The translations under genes and the position numbers were made by a program. A stretch of DNA of 64,000 nt from Nageia nagi. Lineage: Eukaryota > Pinophyta. The notes below the pieces were generated by a model. It saw only the letters and a program-made list of their open reading frames with translations. It was not told the origin of the DNA and did not search any database. The stretch lies in contig JBITNC010000001.1 of the NCBI GenBank assembly GCA_050084985.1, forward strand, positions 176,514,001 to 176,578,000, read 5' to 3'. Positions 45,530 through 57,729 of this stretch are shown piece by piece; within the stretch, counting starts at the first letter, position 1, and each line of letters begins with the position of its first letter.

Positions 45530-47704
45530 AGTAAACCTTCATCTTTTGAGTCATTGATCAAGGACGATGGATTTGTATCAAGCATTGGGTGGGATAACAA
45601 AGGTTCAAGAAGCAACTAGGGTTTCAAGGTGCGACGGCATAGATAGGGAGGAGGGCTCACAAAGCATCAAGGAACATGAGGATGGGTCTCAAGGAACTAA
45701 TGGAGGGTCAGAGACGACCATACGTCTGATGGACCCAGGGGTCCACTCAAGCTTAAAGCAATTGGTAGAGGATCAGGCCTTATGGGACCTGAAGTGGTGG
45801 ATATCAAGGTTGGTCATCCCATTGATGGACAACAAGGGAGCAAATCTTGGGAGTAGATTGTCCAAGACAATGCCAAGAAACACAAGTCCAATCACATAGT
45901 GGACCTTCATCTGCAACAACAAGGTAAGTTGGTTATCCCTCTTACTATCATTGCTTCTGTTCAAGAATAGGGAGCCTTCAATTTGGTAAAGAAAGTTTTG
46001 GCCCTAGACGAGATCTAGACTCTTTGAGGTGTTGCATGGTGGGAAAATGGAGACCCAAGGGGTCTTTGGATGTTACAGTCTTACCAAGATGTTTGTTCTT
46101 GGTAAAACTTGATTCGAAACAAGACATGCAACAGATTCTCTCTAGCGGACCGTGGTTCTTTGGGAAGAGGGGTTTTTTTCCTAAGAAAGTGAGGTTTTGA
46201 CTTTGATCCAAATACCCAACAATTTAACATGGCTCCCATGTGGATTAGATTGCTTGGATTGCCTATTTAGTTTTGGCATGATGATGTATTGATGGGTATT
46301 GCTAGAGCGGTTAGAACCCTTGTAGCTTTGGATAATGCCATGAAAGCCTAGTCATGGATCGTTTTTTCCCATATTAATGTTCAAGTTGATTCAGAAGCAA
46401 ATCTTTCAAAATCCATAACCTTGGTGTTTGACTTGGCGAGCTAGGAGTAAGAGATTGAATATGAATCTAAACCAAGGGCATGTACTTTATGTGGGACTAT
46501 AATTCACTTTACCAGCAGGTGTACAAAGAAGGCAATGCAAAAAGCTACTAACACTGGAACAAGTTTGGCTAAACCCAATAACCCACTCCCTCTAAATCAT
46601 CAAGTTTTTAAGACCATCGAAGGAGCCTTTATTAAATGTCCCAGAGAAAGGAATGACTTCAAAAGAGGTGGTGGAGAAGAGTCTCCCCCTTAGAAATCAA
46701 CAACAAACAATGGAAGGGACGAATGTTCATCTTAAAACCCAACTGCAAGACAAGTGGATGGTGGTCCAGATCGAGAGAGAGATGGAGGAGATTCCAGAAG
46801 CCCAATTTATTCCAAATTGATCCCTTCCCATTGAGAAAGGAACGAAACCTGCACAAAAGATTGGGATCTCTAGTGTTAAGGGAGAGTCTCAAAATGTCAA
46901 ATTTGTACATGAAACTCAATGGACAAACAAATCATGCCACCTGCAAAACAAATGGCAAGAATTGAGAAGCAGCCTCAAGAGACGATCTCAAAGAGAATCC
47001 CCAAGACACAAGTAGAATCTAACAAAAGGCCAAAGAAGATGAGTTGCCAAGGAGCAGAAGCAGAGATTTTTGTGAATTTGGAGATCCCAGAGACTAAGAA
47101 GGTCAAAGCCCTATAATCTGTTAGTGATGAGGAGGTTTCCCGACACATGGAAAAGATGGAGAAACTCTTTGGATTTACACCTTTAAAAATGATGAGGAGG
47201 ACCATGGAGAAGAAGTGTAGAGAAAGCCTAAACTAGCAATCTAAAGAACTAGCAAAAGGATCCAAGAAGAAAGATGAGGTCCAAGAGATTTCGAAAACTC
47301 CACCCTAAAAGCACTACTTCACAATTGAGCAACTTGTGGAAAAAGGATTGACAAAGGAGGAGGCCCACACTTTCCAGAAATGTGACCAGAGCCACAAGGT
47401 GTTCTGGAAAAATAAGTTTGAGGAGGTTGCACGAAGGAAGCAAGGAGTGGAGATCCCAACACGTAACACCCGAAGCTAAAGAAGTCGTCATTAGATTAAG
47501 TTTTGGTTTTTTGTTGTTGTTGTTTTATGTTTTAGTACTGTTTTCCCTAAACCTTCAAGGATATGAGTTTCGTTCCCTGATTTATCTTTTTTGTTGACTC
47601 AAATGTGAGCTTGTTGCAAATCTTTGGTGAAGATTGTAAAAGGTATAGGGTCCTTTGAAAACCCTTGTTCATATTTCTACTTATAAAAAAAATGCTATTT
47701 TGCA
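45514..47704 (+). mobile_element. ORF1-only LINE (half-LINE) with 16-bp TSD
   Basis: The body 45530-47688 encodes a LINE ORF1-type protein, a 3' untranslated region and an A-rich end (TTATAAAAAAA). It is flanked by AAAATGTTATTTTGCA (45514-45529) and AAAATGCTATTTTGCA (47689-47704), identical at 15 of 16 positions. No endonuclease or reverse transcriptase is present between ORF1 and the tail, so mobilisation needed enzymes from another LINE. It is inserted in a family F LTR. Confidence 0.78.
45567..47480 (+). pseudogene. LINE ORF1 protein (DUF4283 and CCHC knuckle), disrupted
   Basis: Starts at Met 45567 (MDLYQALGG). A DUF4283 domain is readable across frames at 45960-46450: SLDVTVLPRCLFLVKLDSKQ, ILSSGPWFFGKRGFFP, APMWIRLLGLPI and FWHDDVLMGIARAVRTLVAL. 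It is followed by a perfect CCHC knuckle CTLCGTIIHFTSRC (46481-46522). A Lys/Glu-rich tail continues to about 47480. At least six stops or frameshifts. ORF1 proteins of plant L1 elements bind the element RNA. Confidence 0.75.
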
Positions 47705-47734
47705 TAAATATTCTTGAAGTACTAATCTATGTTT

Positions 47735-48880
47735 TATTTTTTATTTGTTTTTGCTAAAAAGGACATTCTATTAATTTAAAGTGAGTAAAAAGGTTACATC
47801 ACCAACCCTTCCAAGCAAATTGATCTTTCATTAACAATTTTAAAGGGGATTGGCTACAATGCTCTAATTGCACTAAGTTATTGCAAAGAAAAAGGAATCA
47901 ATATTATGAGACACAAATCAATGATATGAGCATCAAGATGTAATATACGGTAATGATCTTCCCTAATTTGTTGCATCCACCAATTGGGGAGGTCTCTATA
48001 AGAAATTAGATTACTAGAAAAAACACCCAAATTCCCAGCAAAAATGAAGATAGGATTGTCATCTAAATGCCTTCCTATACTCCCCATATTTGCCCTTCCT
48101 GGATTACGTCTCGAAGCTCCATCCTTGTTAATCTTCCCAACACCATTAGGAGGGGCTTGCCAATGACCATCTTGATGAATAGGAAACTTGTATTTTTGAA
48201 TATATCGTTGTCTCCATTCATCGAAAGAAACCTTCATCTTATTGAAAATACTATTCCACCTATGGTATGAGAGGAGAGGACCTACAGTACATATATTATT
48301 TCCCTGATATTAGCTAAGGTCCTCTATTAGATATAGTGAATATCTTGTTGAATGTCTTTAAAGATCTTGTTGTTTGTTCCTTTCCAAAGATTCAAGAGCA
48401 ACAAAGAAATGTTAGCCCATACAATCTTCATAAAACTATCCACACCATCCAACCTAGGCCAAAGTACGCTAAGCATGCTCAAAGGAAGTGAACATGTGTC
48501 TAAGATCTAGGAGGGAGGCCAACATTTTATATAATTGGGTAGGCGAGGAACAAGAATGAAAAAGGTGATCTAGAGTCTCTCCATATTTGCAACACATCAC
48601 ATATCTATAGGGGTCAAAAAAACCTTATTTTATCAACCAATCTCATTTAAGGTCAAGCTTATGGGAAAGAAGCCAAATAAAAAACCTTTTTGGGACATAA
48701 CAATTGCTACCAAATTTCACTGAAGTCGTCACTAAAGGAGTTGGTAGCATACCAACATGATGAGAAGTATCCCAAGGCTAATAAATAAACACCCTTGGAG
48801 TGAGAACCCCAACTAAAAGAATCATGTGCTTGGGACAAAGAACGAGATCAAGCTCTAAGAACAATCTACAACTTGTCCAA
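47735..48880 (-). pseudogene. LINE ORF2 C-terminal part (zinc-binding region and RNase H)
   Basis: Leftwards from about 48720 the minus strand reads KRFFIWLLSHKLDLK, DWLIK and VMCCKYGETLDHLFHSC, the zinc-binding domain after plant LINE reverse transcriptases. At 48237-47878 comes an RNase H start with WQAPPNGVGKINKDGASRRN, containing the catalytic Asp. The 3' end probably lies in the T-rich run near 47732-47755. RT and endonuclease are missing (5' truncated). Opposite orientation to the neighbouring half-LINE, so a separate insertion. Confidence 0.72.
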
Positions 48881-49497
48881 CCACAATATAGTTGTCTATG
48901 GTTCCCTTCATAGTTCGAAAAGCCAGATTCAACCCATATTCTTTGGGTTAAAATGGAGAATATTTGACAATTATGTGACAAAAAAATATGAAAAAAAAAC
49001 TAATTTCAGATCAAGTGCGACATCTTTTTGTATTAATTATGAAAAATACATAGTTTTTTTAATCATCAAATAATTCATAGTTTTTTTAATTATCAAATAA
49101 AAGTAAAGGTAAAACATTTAACAGCATTTAAATCTATTGGTTATTACAAAATATGGCAAATTATTCAGCAAAAAAAATATGAAAGAAATCTAATTTGAAA
49201 TAAAGAACATTATATTTTTTGCATTAACTATGAAAAATACATTGTGTTTTGTCATCAAGATTCAAAATACATAGAAAAATGTTTATTACAAACACATCAA
49301 TTATGTGCCCTCTTTTTTCCTTTTTCCTATCTTGTGTTGTCCATGTTGCTTCTTCCATACACCAAGTTCATGTTCTACCTCCCTCTCAATACATTGCATA
49401 TCCTCCTCCTTGAAACAACTTTCCCATGGTTCCAAATTTTTGCTTTGAAGTTTTGTGAGGCATTCAAAAGAGGGATCAATCTCATCCAAATTGATTA

Positions 49498-51197
49498 CAT
49501 CATATCACAATTAGCTCCATCTATTTGTCCATGACAAAGCATGAGATTGCAATGCACGTACACCAAGTTGTTTAGACATTTTTGAGCCAACTTGTTATGC
49601 CTTTTGGAGTATATGTGCTCAAACATACTCCAATTGTACTTGCATCCAATAGAGTTGCAAGGTCAAGACAAAATCTGAATTGGCAATTGTTGAAAGCGAT
49701 ACGCTTTCGTGCCAAAGGACTATCATCATATAGCTGAAAATCAACAAAATAAAATACAAAATAAAAAATCAATCACTTTATAAAAAATTGAAACAAAAAT
49801 AAAAAATATTACCTAGATTTTTAGTTGCATGTGACTTATTTCAAACTGTGCTCAAGAAAAGATAATCCTCTACATTCCTGTAAATTTATCGCGCTCTTTG
49901 TAGTTGATTCATTTTTTCCTCATCTTGGACCACCCTCTCAAGGAAACAATAAAGCTCAGTGAGAACTTCATCATCAACCACAAATGTCTCTTCATAAAAA
50001 TGTTTCAGATTTAGATGGTAGCCCACTGTATGAATTGGCTTATGATGTTGACTTGACTATTTATGGTTGATCAACTCCCAAAAAGGATGATATTGGGCCT
50101 CTATGTTTATAATGACCTCCTTGACCTTATTCATGGGCTCCTATATATAATCCATCGGTGATTTGTTTGCAAATTCAACAATGCAAAAAAATTTCACCAA
50201 AGGTTCAAATACTTGAATATATGAAAGAAACAAATATTTAAAACTTGAGTTACAAATATAAAACATTAAAAAAATAAATAAATCATGAACAAACACTAAA
50301 CTAGATGACTTCATATGAACTCTTCTAAAAACCATCATAAAAAACAATACTTGTAACCAGAAGGGCTTCATTTTTATCCTAGAAATATGGGACTCTAACC
50401 ATTCTTGGGAAATAAACATCCTCTTTATCGTTGCCTTTGTAGAATAAAGTCTCGACAAACTAAGGAAGTTAGTGGCAAACTGTGTGACTCTAGGTTGAAT
50501 GATCTCCCTCCTATTTGTATACTGCCTCATTAAGTTACGAACACAAGAATGATTGTAGATGAATTTTGTTATTTTTTTAACATTGATCATCGCTCCTTTG
50601 ACCCAACTTATTTTCCCTATATTCTCCAATATAAGGTCAATGAAATGGACTACACAAGGAGTCCAAAAAAAAGCAAGAAACCTCTCTTCAAGAAGTCTAC
50701 CTCTTTCCACATATGTTGTTTCCGATGATAACTTAGACCACATTTTGTGGCCCAACCTCCAATACTACCTCCTCAAGGAAGGTGAACAATGTTCTTCTTG
50801 TTTTATTTTATGTAAGGCATCTATTGATTTTAGAGATATAATGCCCCCTATTGATGCAACCAAAACATTGATGCATGTTTGTCCCCTTCCATCCATCAAC
50901 CCAACAAACATAATAGTGCAACCCTTCTTCACCCGTTTTTTTTTACTCCTAAATGAGCAAATGTGTGTCATTTACACATTGGGTAAGACAAGGTCCTATA
51001 TACTCATAATATGTTGGGAGTTCGAAGTTTGAACCCCCACACCAACAACTATCAAAGCATTCACCATAGCATCGTAGATGGTGAGTAGAAAGCATAGAAT
51101 TGAACGCTGGAAAAATACCAAAAATTGACCATTGCTTTTTTTGCCTCTGCATGCATCTCCTTTTTCCAACTAGTTGCCTCAAGAGTTTGTTGTCCAC
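49498..51197 (-). pseudogene. hAT transposase, core and dimerisation domain
   Basis: From right to left the frames give FELPTYYEYIGPCLTQCVND, KGCTIMFVGLMDGRGQTCIN (catalytic-core Asp region), ERGRLLEERFLAFFWTPCVV then HFIDLILENIGKISWVK, RVTQFATNFLSL, VFEPLVKFFCIVE, then YHPFWELINHK, HLNLKHFYEETFV, and finally WSMFEHIYSKRHNKLAQK and NNLVYVHCNL, the hAT C-terminal dimerisation domain. A stop follows near 49498. It lacks a BED finger and is broken by several frameshifts, plus a small insertion near 50220-50360. Family: plant hAT with DUF659. Confidence 0.85.
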
Positions 51198-51199
51198 CT

Positions 51200-52926
51200 A
51201 GATTCCTACAAGGAACAAAAATGAACTACTAGTAGAAAGCAATTGTTAGCCAGATTCGGATACAAAATCATGATGAACCCAAGGCCCAATGTTACTATGA
51301 ATGAACCAAGTACAAAAGGTGGACTAGTAAAAATTCTCAACTTCAAGGTAAGCGTTCATCTCTTGTTCTACCTCTAGATGAACACTACAACATATCTTCA
51401 CATCTTTCCATGAAATGCAAGCAAGATGATATTTTTACAATTGATACCACAGCTTATGAGCTTGCCACAAACTTACATGCCTATGACTACGTACATGTGG
51501 TATATGCATCCATGAACCATCTACACTCATCTAATCACATGTACTAACAACTTGAAAACAAATAACAAACGCAATTATGGGCCTGATTCTCGTAGCTGCT
51601 CCTCTAATTGAGCACAAATGTTTGACTCGACATACCTTGAATATTTTGAATCTAACCTTCCACCGCACAGACCAAACATAAATTATCCAAGACTTTTCTT
51701 AAACTTGTTCCTTTAATGTTAAAAACACATTTAAGGACATGTTATGTTCTTTTAATGTTAAAAACATATTTAAGAACATGTTACAGCTGTTGAGCACCTG
51801 TCACAGCTTTATGTAGAAATAAAACCCCATTATTTGCGTCTAGTTTTGAAACGGACAAGGTAAAGAAAAATATAGTCATGCTCAAGTAACCATTCTCTAC
51901 CATCACAAACTTAGCCAAATACACAATTATAGGCAGCACACAATGGTTAATGAAACCCCTTGTGTTAACTACAGAAGTTTTAACTTTAAATGTCAACTTT
52001 TAAACCTCCTTAAGTTTCAATCCCTTGAAAAGTGCATGGTAAATTGGGCATTACCAATCCATTATGTCCAAGGTACCAACGTATATAGATCAAATTTACT
52101 GCTTATGAACTAATTGAACCTGCTGTAAATCAAACAGGCAAATTTTTTATCTAGTATCAGACTCTATACTGAGTTTAACTAAAAACTGATACTGGAAACA
52201 AGAGCAATCTTTGCTATTATGTCCTCTCTGGGTGATAAATTCAAAATCAACAAATTTCATCTATAATTCCACTCATTACATATGCATGTTCTATGATTTT
52301 CTTAACTTCTGTCCAGATAGTGTAGATGAAATTTTTGGAGCAACTGAAATCTTCATTTAGTGTTTTCATTGGACATCATTCAAGTAGAAGTTACTCTCCC
52401 CAGGGTAGATGCTCTCCCCTGGAGAGGCCCAGGATGGTCCCTCTCTAGTTGGACTTGTTTTTATTCCACCCTATCGTTACGGTTTGGATTTTTATGTATG
52501 GATGTATATGTCTATATCAACTTGTATGTTTCTTAAGATGTTGCCCATTAGAGCTTTGCTGGTTTCATGAACATGATTGCACTCAATAGTCCCATTGACC
52601 ACTTTTGGTCACCCAAGGACATTAATATACTTTCTTTCTCAAGTATAGAGTCTAGAAAACATACAACTTCATTCCTGCTCTGATAGACACTGATTTACTT
52701 ATCTGTTAGCGTTGTTGAAGAAATAGAAGAGTGGACTCACACAAAGTGATATATCACGGTAATCCTTTCTCTAGATGTTAGCTCTTTGACACAAAGGATG
52801 GAACTGATAATAATTGAACTGTATGTTACTGGATAGTACATGTATTTCTTTATGATGAATTATTGAGAATTATATACATCAATTGCAGAGACAAAGAAGT
52901 GCTTAAACATGCAAAATAGCAGTTAC
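51200..52926. other. Intron sequence, nothing named
   Basis: A palindromic CTCCCCAGGG...CCCCTGGAGAG stretch at about 52400-52425 and a nearly duplicated ATGTTAAAAACA(C/T)ATTTAAG at 51717 and 51757 are the only structures noticed. No gene. Confidence 0.4.
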
Positions 52927-53016
52927 CTGACGCTTCAGATGTCGATTGTATTGATTAGCTTCACCAAGCTTCCTAATAAGATTTGACCTAATAGCATTAA
53001 CACGTAAAGCTTCCAA
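52927..53016 (-). CDS. Internal exon of a split host gene (unknown protein), most 5' exon seen
   Basis: Reads as 30 codons with no stop (begins LEALRVNAI, ends NRHLKRQ). It is bounded on the minus strand by a TTTTGCAG acceptor and a GTAACT donor, both phase 0. The peptide is rich in Leu, Arg, Asn and Lys with no hydrophobic segment, as expected of a helical or coiled-coil stretch. Joined to the exons at 40085 and 24592 it stays in frame. The intron that follows is about 12.8 kb and holds LINE, hAT and LTR debris. I do not recognise the protein. The start codon and earlier exons are not seen and may lie to the right, beyond the window. It could be an isolated exon-like fragment, but compatible phases across four exons argue against that. 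Confidence 0.62.
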
Positions 53017-54455
53017 CTGCAAAACAAAGGAACAATTACATGTCATAAATGCCATTCACTTCAAAGGAGAAAAGAGAATAACGTCAAGCTTATTTATCAA
53101 TTGCCACAATTTGAAACCTGCAAGCTACAGTGCCATCATAAATAAGCATCAGATCAAACCTTTAGCATTTTATGAAGTCGTTAATATCCTTTCATGTGTC
53201 TAACGAAGGTTCAAGACTCAAATAACATCTCAAATCTTACAGTAAATTTTGGCATGATGCACAACGATGGCAGTACAGTTGACTACTAGCACATCCAACT
53301 TATACATTTGAAGAGTATTTTTCAATGCAAAGCTACTTGTAGCACTGCATTTGGCATAGAAGAAAAAAATTATTACTGGATGGACTCCATCTGTGCATGT
53401 TCTTGCCTTTTTTATTGGTTTGAAATTTTGAATCACTAGTCAGCTGCAGCAACAACAACAGTTATGATGGATAAAGAGTCCACATTCTCAATTCAGGTCT
53501 TCCAAGGATTTAATATTTTTTTTGCATCTTCATACATTTATCTGTCACCAAAAACTTCTAGTAACTAACAAAATGTCTTAACATATTAAGTGGGTACCAA
53601 CAGAAAAAGAAAAGCCAAAAAGAAAAAACAATAACAAAAAAGAGAATATTGCACAAATCAATTAAAATTATTGAAAACAATGGAAATCTCATAAGCTTAT
53701 GTTTCTTAAAGATGATTTCTTATAAAAGTAGAACAGTGAAATAAATGAACTGGATACTCAAAATAGACCAACATGTTAGTTATGTGCTTCACAAACTAAA
53801 TTCATCTCTTCTCCACATACTGTTGCTTTGCAAACACAAGAAGGAAAGTACAATGAGTACAAGCATAATCATCCTATCTTCCAGATACTGCTACTTTGCA
53901 AACACAAGGAGGAAAGTACAATGAATAAGCATAATCTTCACATTTATTCCTGTCTTAATGATGAATAATGAGTGATACTTGGACCAGTACAACTTTGAAT
54001 TTGGAACCAGGTTTTTGCAATTCTAAAGTAGTTCAAATAAGGTAAACTATAAACTGATATTAGGAATACAGTTAGGGCCTGTAAACTAATGTTACATCTC
54101 CTTTTCAGTTACTTATATCTGAAAGTCAACAAGATAAATTTTGAATATTGAATAGTTTCCATCATGCCAAGCAATTATAATTACAAAATACCACGATGTT
54201 GTATGTTCTCTCTATGTTTCACTTCAGTCAAAATACCACATGTTTTCTCTTGTTTTTTTATTCACTATGTCAATTTTCACTAGCAACATAGAGATATGTA
54301 TTATTATTGTGTTTACTCTTACTTGATTGTAGAGCACCTTTCCAACCTTCTGATATGCCACTTAGAGAACCTTAATAAGTTGAAATGATGAATACTGTGT
54401 GTTTTGAACAGGACGCATATATCAAATGAGGAACATGTGCAATCTTAGCAAACAA
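53017..54455. other. Sequence upstream of the 52927 exon, nothing named
   Basis: No further exon could be supported. AGAAGGAAAGTACAATGA recurs with one change at 53840 and 53910, a small duplication. AT-rich. Confidence 0.4.
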
Positions 54456-55198
54456 AAAACTGTAATGTACCAAAAATAAATATTTTTTGTAAATGTCTCC
54501 TACACTTAATTATAAAAGTGAAAAAGGAGTTCATGTGACTAGGAGACATAACTTAAGTTGTGTTTATTTATGTTTTATATTTTTATTTTGTAATAGGGCA
54601 CTTTAAGTGATTTTAGGGTTGGGAGATGTCAACTCCAAATTAGAATATGAGCTTATAAAAGGGAAGTGGGCATCCCATTTGAGTAAGCTTGTGGATCATC
54701 TATTTTATTATTTTTGAGTGAAGGAGATTCCTTTCTCAACCCAAGTGTGCACGTGTTCATGCATATTTGGATCTCAAGGGTTGTGGGCCTTAGTCTTGGG
54801 GGTGTTTGTACACCTAGAGCTAAAGGTAGCTATTGCTTGGGAGACTTCAGGAGTTGTGGGCCTCAATCTTGGGGATGCTTGCACATCTAGAGTTGGAGGT
54901 AGCGATTTCTTGGAGAGATCTTGAAGGTTGGAGGCCTTGCATGGGAGCCTAGCCTCATTCTGTTGCATCATTTTCAGATCTGGCCAATTTGTGGCATTTT
55001 TGTGAGCTTGGATCTGTATTTGTGGCACTTCAACTATTGTATTGGTTTGACATTTTTTTTTTAATAAAATTCCTTGGCTGATTCTCTCCATTATTTTGCA
55101 TATTTTTCTGAGTTTTGACATTGTTCCTTGGCTGCAAGTTATTTCTGTGTTTTGAGCATTCACTTGAGCAATAAAAATAAAATGAACATTACAAAAAC
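54456..55198 (+). mobile_element. Solo LTR (plus orientation) with perfect 5-bp TSD
   Basis: 733-bp LTR at 54461-55193 (TGTAATGTACC...GAACATTACA) flanked by AAAAC on both sides. Its first about 240 bp match the U3 of the chromovirus LTR (15593 leftwards) very closely; the middle differs, with a tandem-like GTTGTGGGCCT(T/C)A(G/A)TCTTGGGG at 54780 and 54853. Open frames within it, including a 159-codon one on the minus strand, are not genes. Confidence 0.85.
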
Positions 55199-55849
55199 AT
55201 ATCAAATGCTGAATATTCTCACATTCTGCAGATGGGCCACACAGATCGGACACAAAACATCAATAGTATAAACTAGTGTACAAATTGACCAAACAACTTT
55301 AACATAGAAAAGCATGATAATTAATCTTGTATATTTCTAGGATCACCGTGTAAATAATAAGCATCTTCTTAAGCCTCCAGTTACCTTTGTAGAATTTACC
55401 AGCAGTTACATTGAAGGCTTAAACAGATATATCGCAGGTAATTACTTTTAAAATTTGATATCAGATCATTACCAAGTATATAGGGAGCCTTTAGTTTATT
55501 TGCATATCAAAAAGCAATAATCATCCATAAGTGGTGTACTTGAAAAATTTAACACACCATTTTATGATGTGCAAAGTTCAACTCAAATGAATTCACGCAT
55601 TGCAGCATCAGTGAAATGATTTGGAATTTTAGTAAGTAGAATTCTGATTGAGTGATATGTTATAGGATATAATACCATGATGAGGTAGGGTCAAAGATAC
55701 AGCAGGCATGCTCCATCTGATAATTCACTGATTAAGTCCAAAATGAGATTTATAAAATGGAGCTTAAGAAACCTCTCCAAGTGATTTGTTAAATGATTTT
55801 GCAATGATGAGACTTAAATTTTGAAGACATACTCAATGTTTAGGTAATG

Positions 55850-57200
55850 GTTTGTGTTGATGTGGATTTATTTCCTCTAAAGAATCAACACTATTGGGTG
55901 AGGCAGCATTACTTGCGCCCACTTGAAATGACTCTAACCCCAAGTTTTACTTGTCTTTGAATCTCTAAGGACTTCTCGTGACTCTAGACGGATAATTGAG
56001 CAATTGATTTTCCTTTAGCCCCAGGATAACTCAGGTGAGGAAGTAGGCTAAACACACAATTTAAACGGGCTTTTCAACTTCACATAATCAATTGTTTTCG
56101 GTAATTGGAAATAAAATGACAGTGAACTGAGGATGATGTTGATAACTCAGAATAATGTAGCAAGGGTAACCTATCACTAGTGTGCAATGTCTAGGGATTT
56201 ACTTTCTGTATTTATTAAGAAGCTTCATTTACTCGTCAACCAAAGAGGGGAACAATAGGGTCCGAGTCACCTCTAAGCAAAACCGTAGAGCAACAACCAT
56301 GGTGGCTAATGAAGTGAAACGGTGTATTCATGTATCTTTAAATGAAAACTTATACTCAAATGGCATAGAAAGTAAATTATCTCATAATACAATCACTTGT
56401 ATGCAAGTTGCCGAAACAACAACTTAAATACTTGAAAAGATATTCTATTATCTTTTCCTAAAGTGCGAAGTTTTTAAGGAAAATAAACAAAAGCATGTAA
56501 ACTGTTACTAAAATAATATACCACAATGTCTTATAGCATATCCACAATCCCACGAAATAAAAAGCACCACTTACATTATCATAGATTCGATTACTTCCTC
56601 AAGAGAACAAAGATACAAAGTTGTAATGACACTCCGTAGTCATAAGTTTCAACTAAACTCTCCTCCTACAAAATGACCCAAGATGGGTACTTATAGCAAA
56701 AGTTTTGACAACCTCATTAAATGCAGTGTTGCCCTAAAACGGCAAAAAACCTAATAATACCAAAGTAAATACCATCAAAACATAAAACTATGGCTACAAA
56801 GTACCGCCAAAGCATCATTACATCAAATCATCAAAATTAATTGAAACTATGGGAGCAAAAACTCATCTGTCACAGTCCAAGTTACAAAATAAAGTCTATT
56901 ATCAAAATAAAGTCTTTTGAAACGACCAACACCCTATTTGAGCTTAAAATTTTCAATCTAAATTATGCAATTGCATCACATGCACCCAGGAAAGCCTCCT
57001 TCGATATCCCATGTGATTCATCATCTAAAAAAGTCTTCGCCTTTAAGAGTCCCATGGTAAGTGCTCCAAGCAAGTCTTCATCCTTTAACTAAAAGTCCTC
57101 GATGTAGAAGGAAGTACACTCCATTTGGAACTTCCAAATGGCAAGTTGTTGTTGGTTCTCTATATGCCTCCTTGTCTTGAGTAGGTTTACATCCTTGGTG
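55850..57200 (-). mobile_element. Family B LTR, copy 3, borders uncertain
   Basis: Shares with copies 1 and 2 the order GCGCCCACTTGAAATGACTC (55916), CTCCTACAAAATGACCCAAGATGGGT (56660) near the promoter position, and CTATGGGAGCAAAAACTCATC (56846). More decayed than the others; no clear TG or CA border. Confidence 0.45.
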
Positions 57201-57729
57201 ATGAAGAGTTCTTGGACCATGCGTTGAACCTCATTGACAGCAAGTCCAACCTTTCTGGTGTTCCCGTCATCATCAACAAATTGAATTGGCTAAAGGTATT
57301 AGTTTATTTGATATGCGAGAATCATCATCAAATCTACTCTTGCCTTAGTTATCCTCAAGCACTCGCTTTCTACAAATTTCAACCAGCTCAAATGATAGGC
57401 AAACTCCTGATAATATTTTAGTTTGTTTGGCTAACCAATGTATTGTGACTAGCACAACACATCCCGAAATTTCGTAATTTTGAGGACCCAAACACCTTGC
57501 CCAAGACATATCATGCGAAATCTAGAACTTTATTTACCTAGATATTATGTTCATCATCTCGTTGAGAGCTAAGTGTCACGCCTTCCCAATCCTAGCTAGA
57601 GTAGTTCAACTCCAAAATTTCCCAAAAATATCTAAATCTGAAAATAGAAAGATCAAATTAGGCAAAAAATAGGAAACCTAGGGTAAGTTCGAAGAGAAGC
57701 AAGGCAAAATAAAGCCTCCAGGAGACCAT

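Noticed and set aside
50559-51032. 157-codon plus-strand open frame
   Set aside because: Antisense shadow of the hAT transposase, whose motifs read clearly on the minus strand.
54774-55253. 159-codon minus-strand open frame
   Set aside because: It lies almost wholly inside a solo LTR with a perfect target duplication, antisense to it, and has no domain.
55380-55430. Possible further host exon before a GTAACT on the minus strand
   Set aside because: The acceptor is poor and the frame is only about ten codons; could not be supported.
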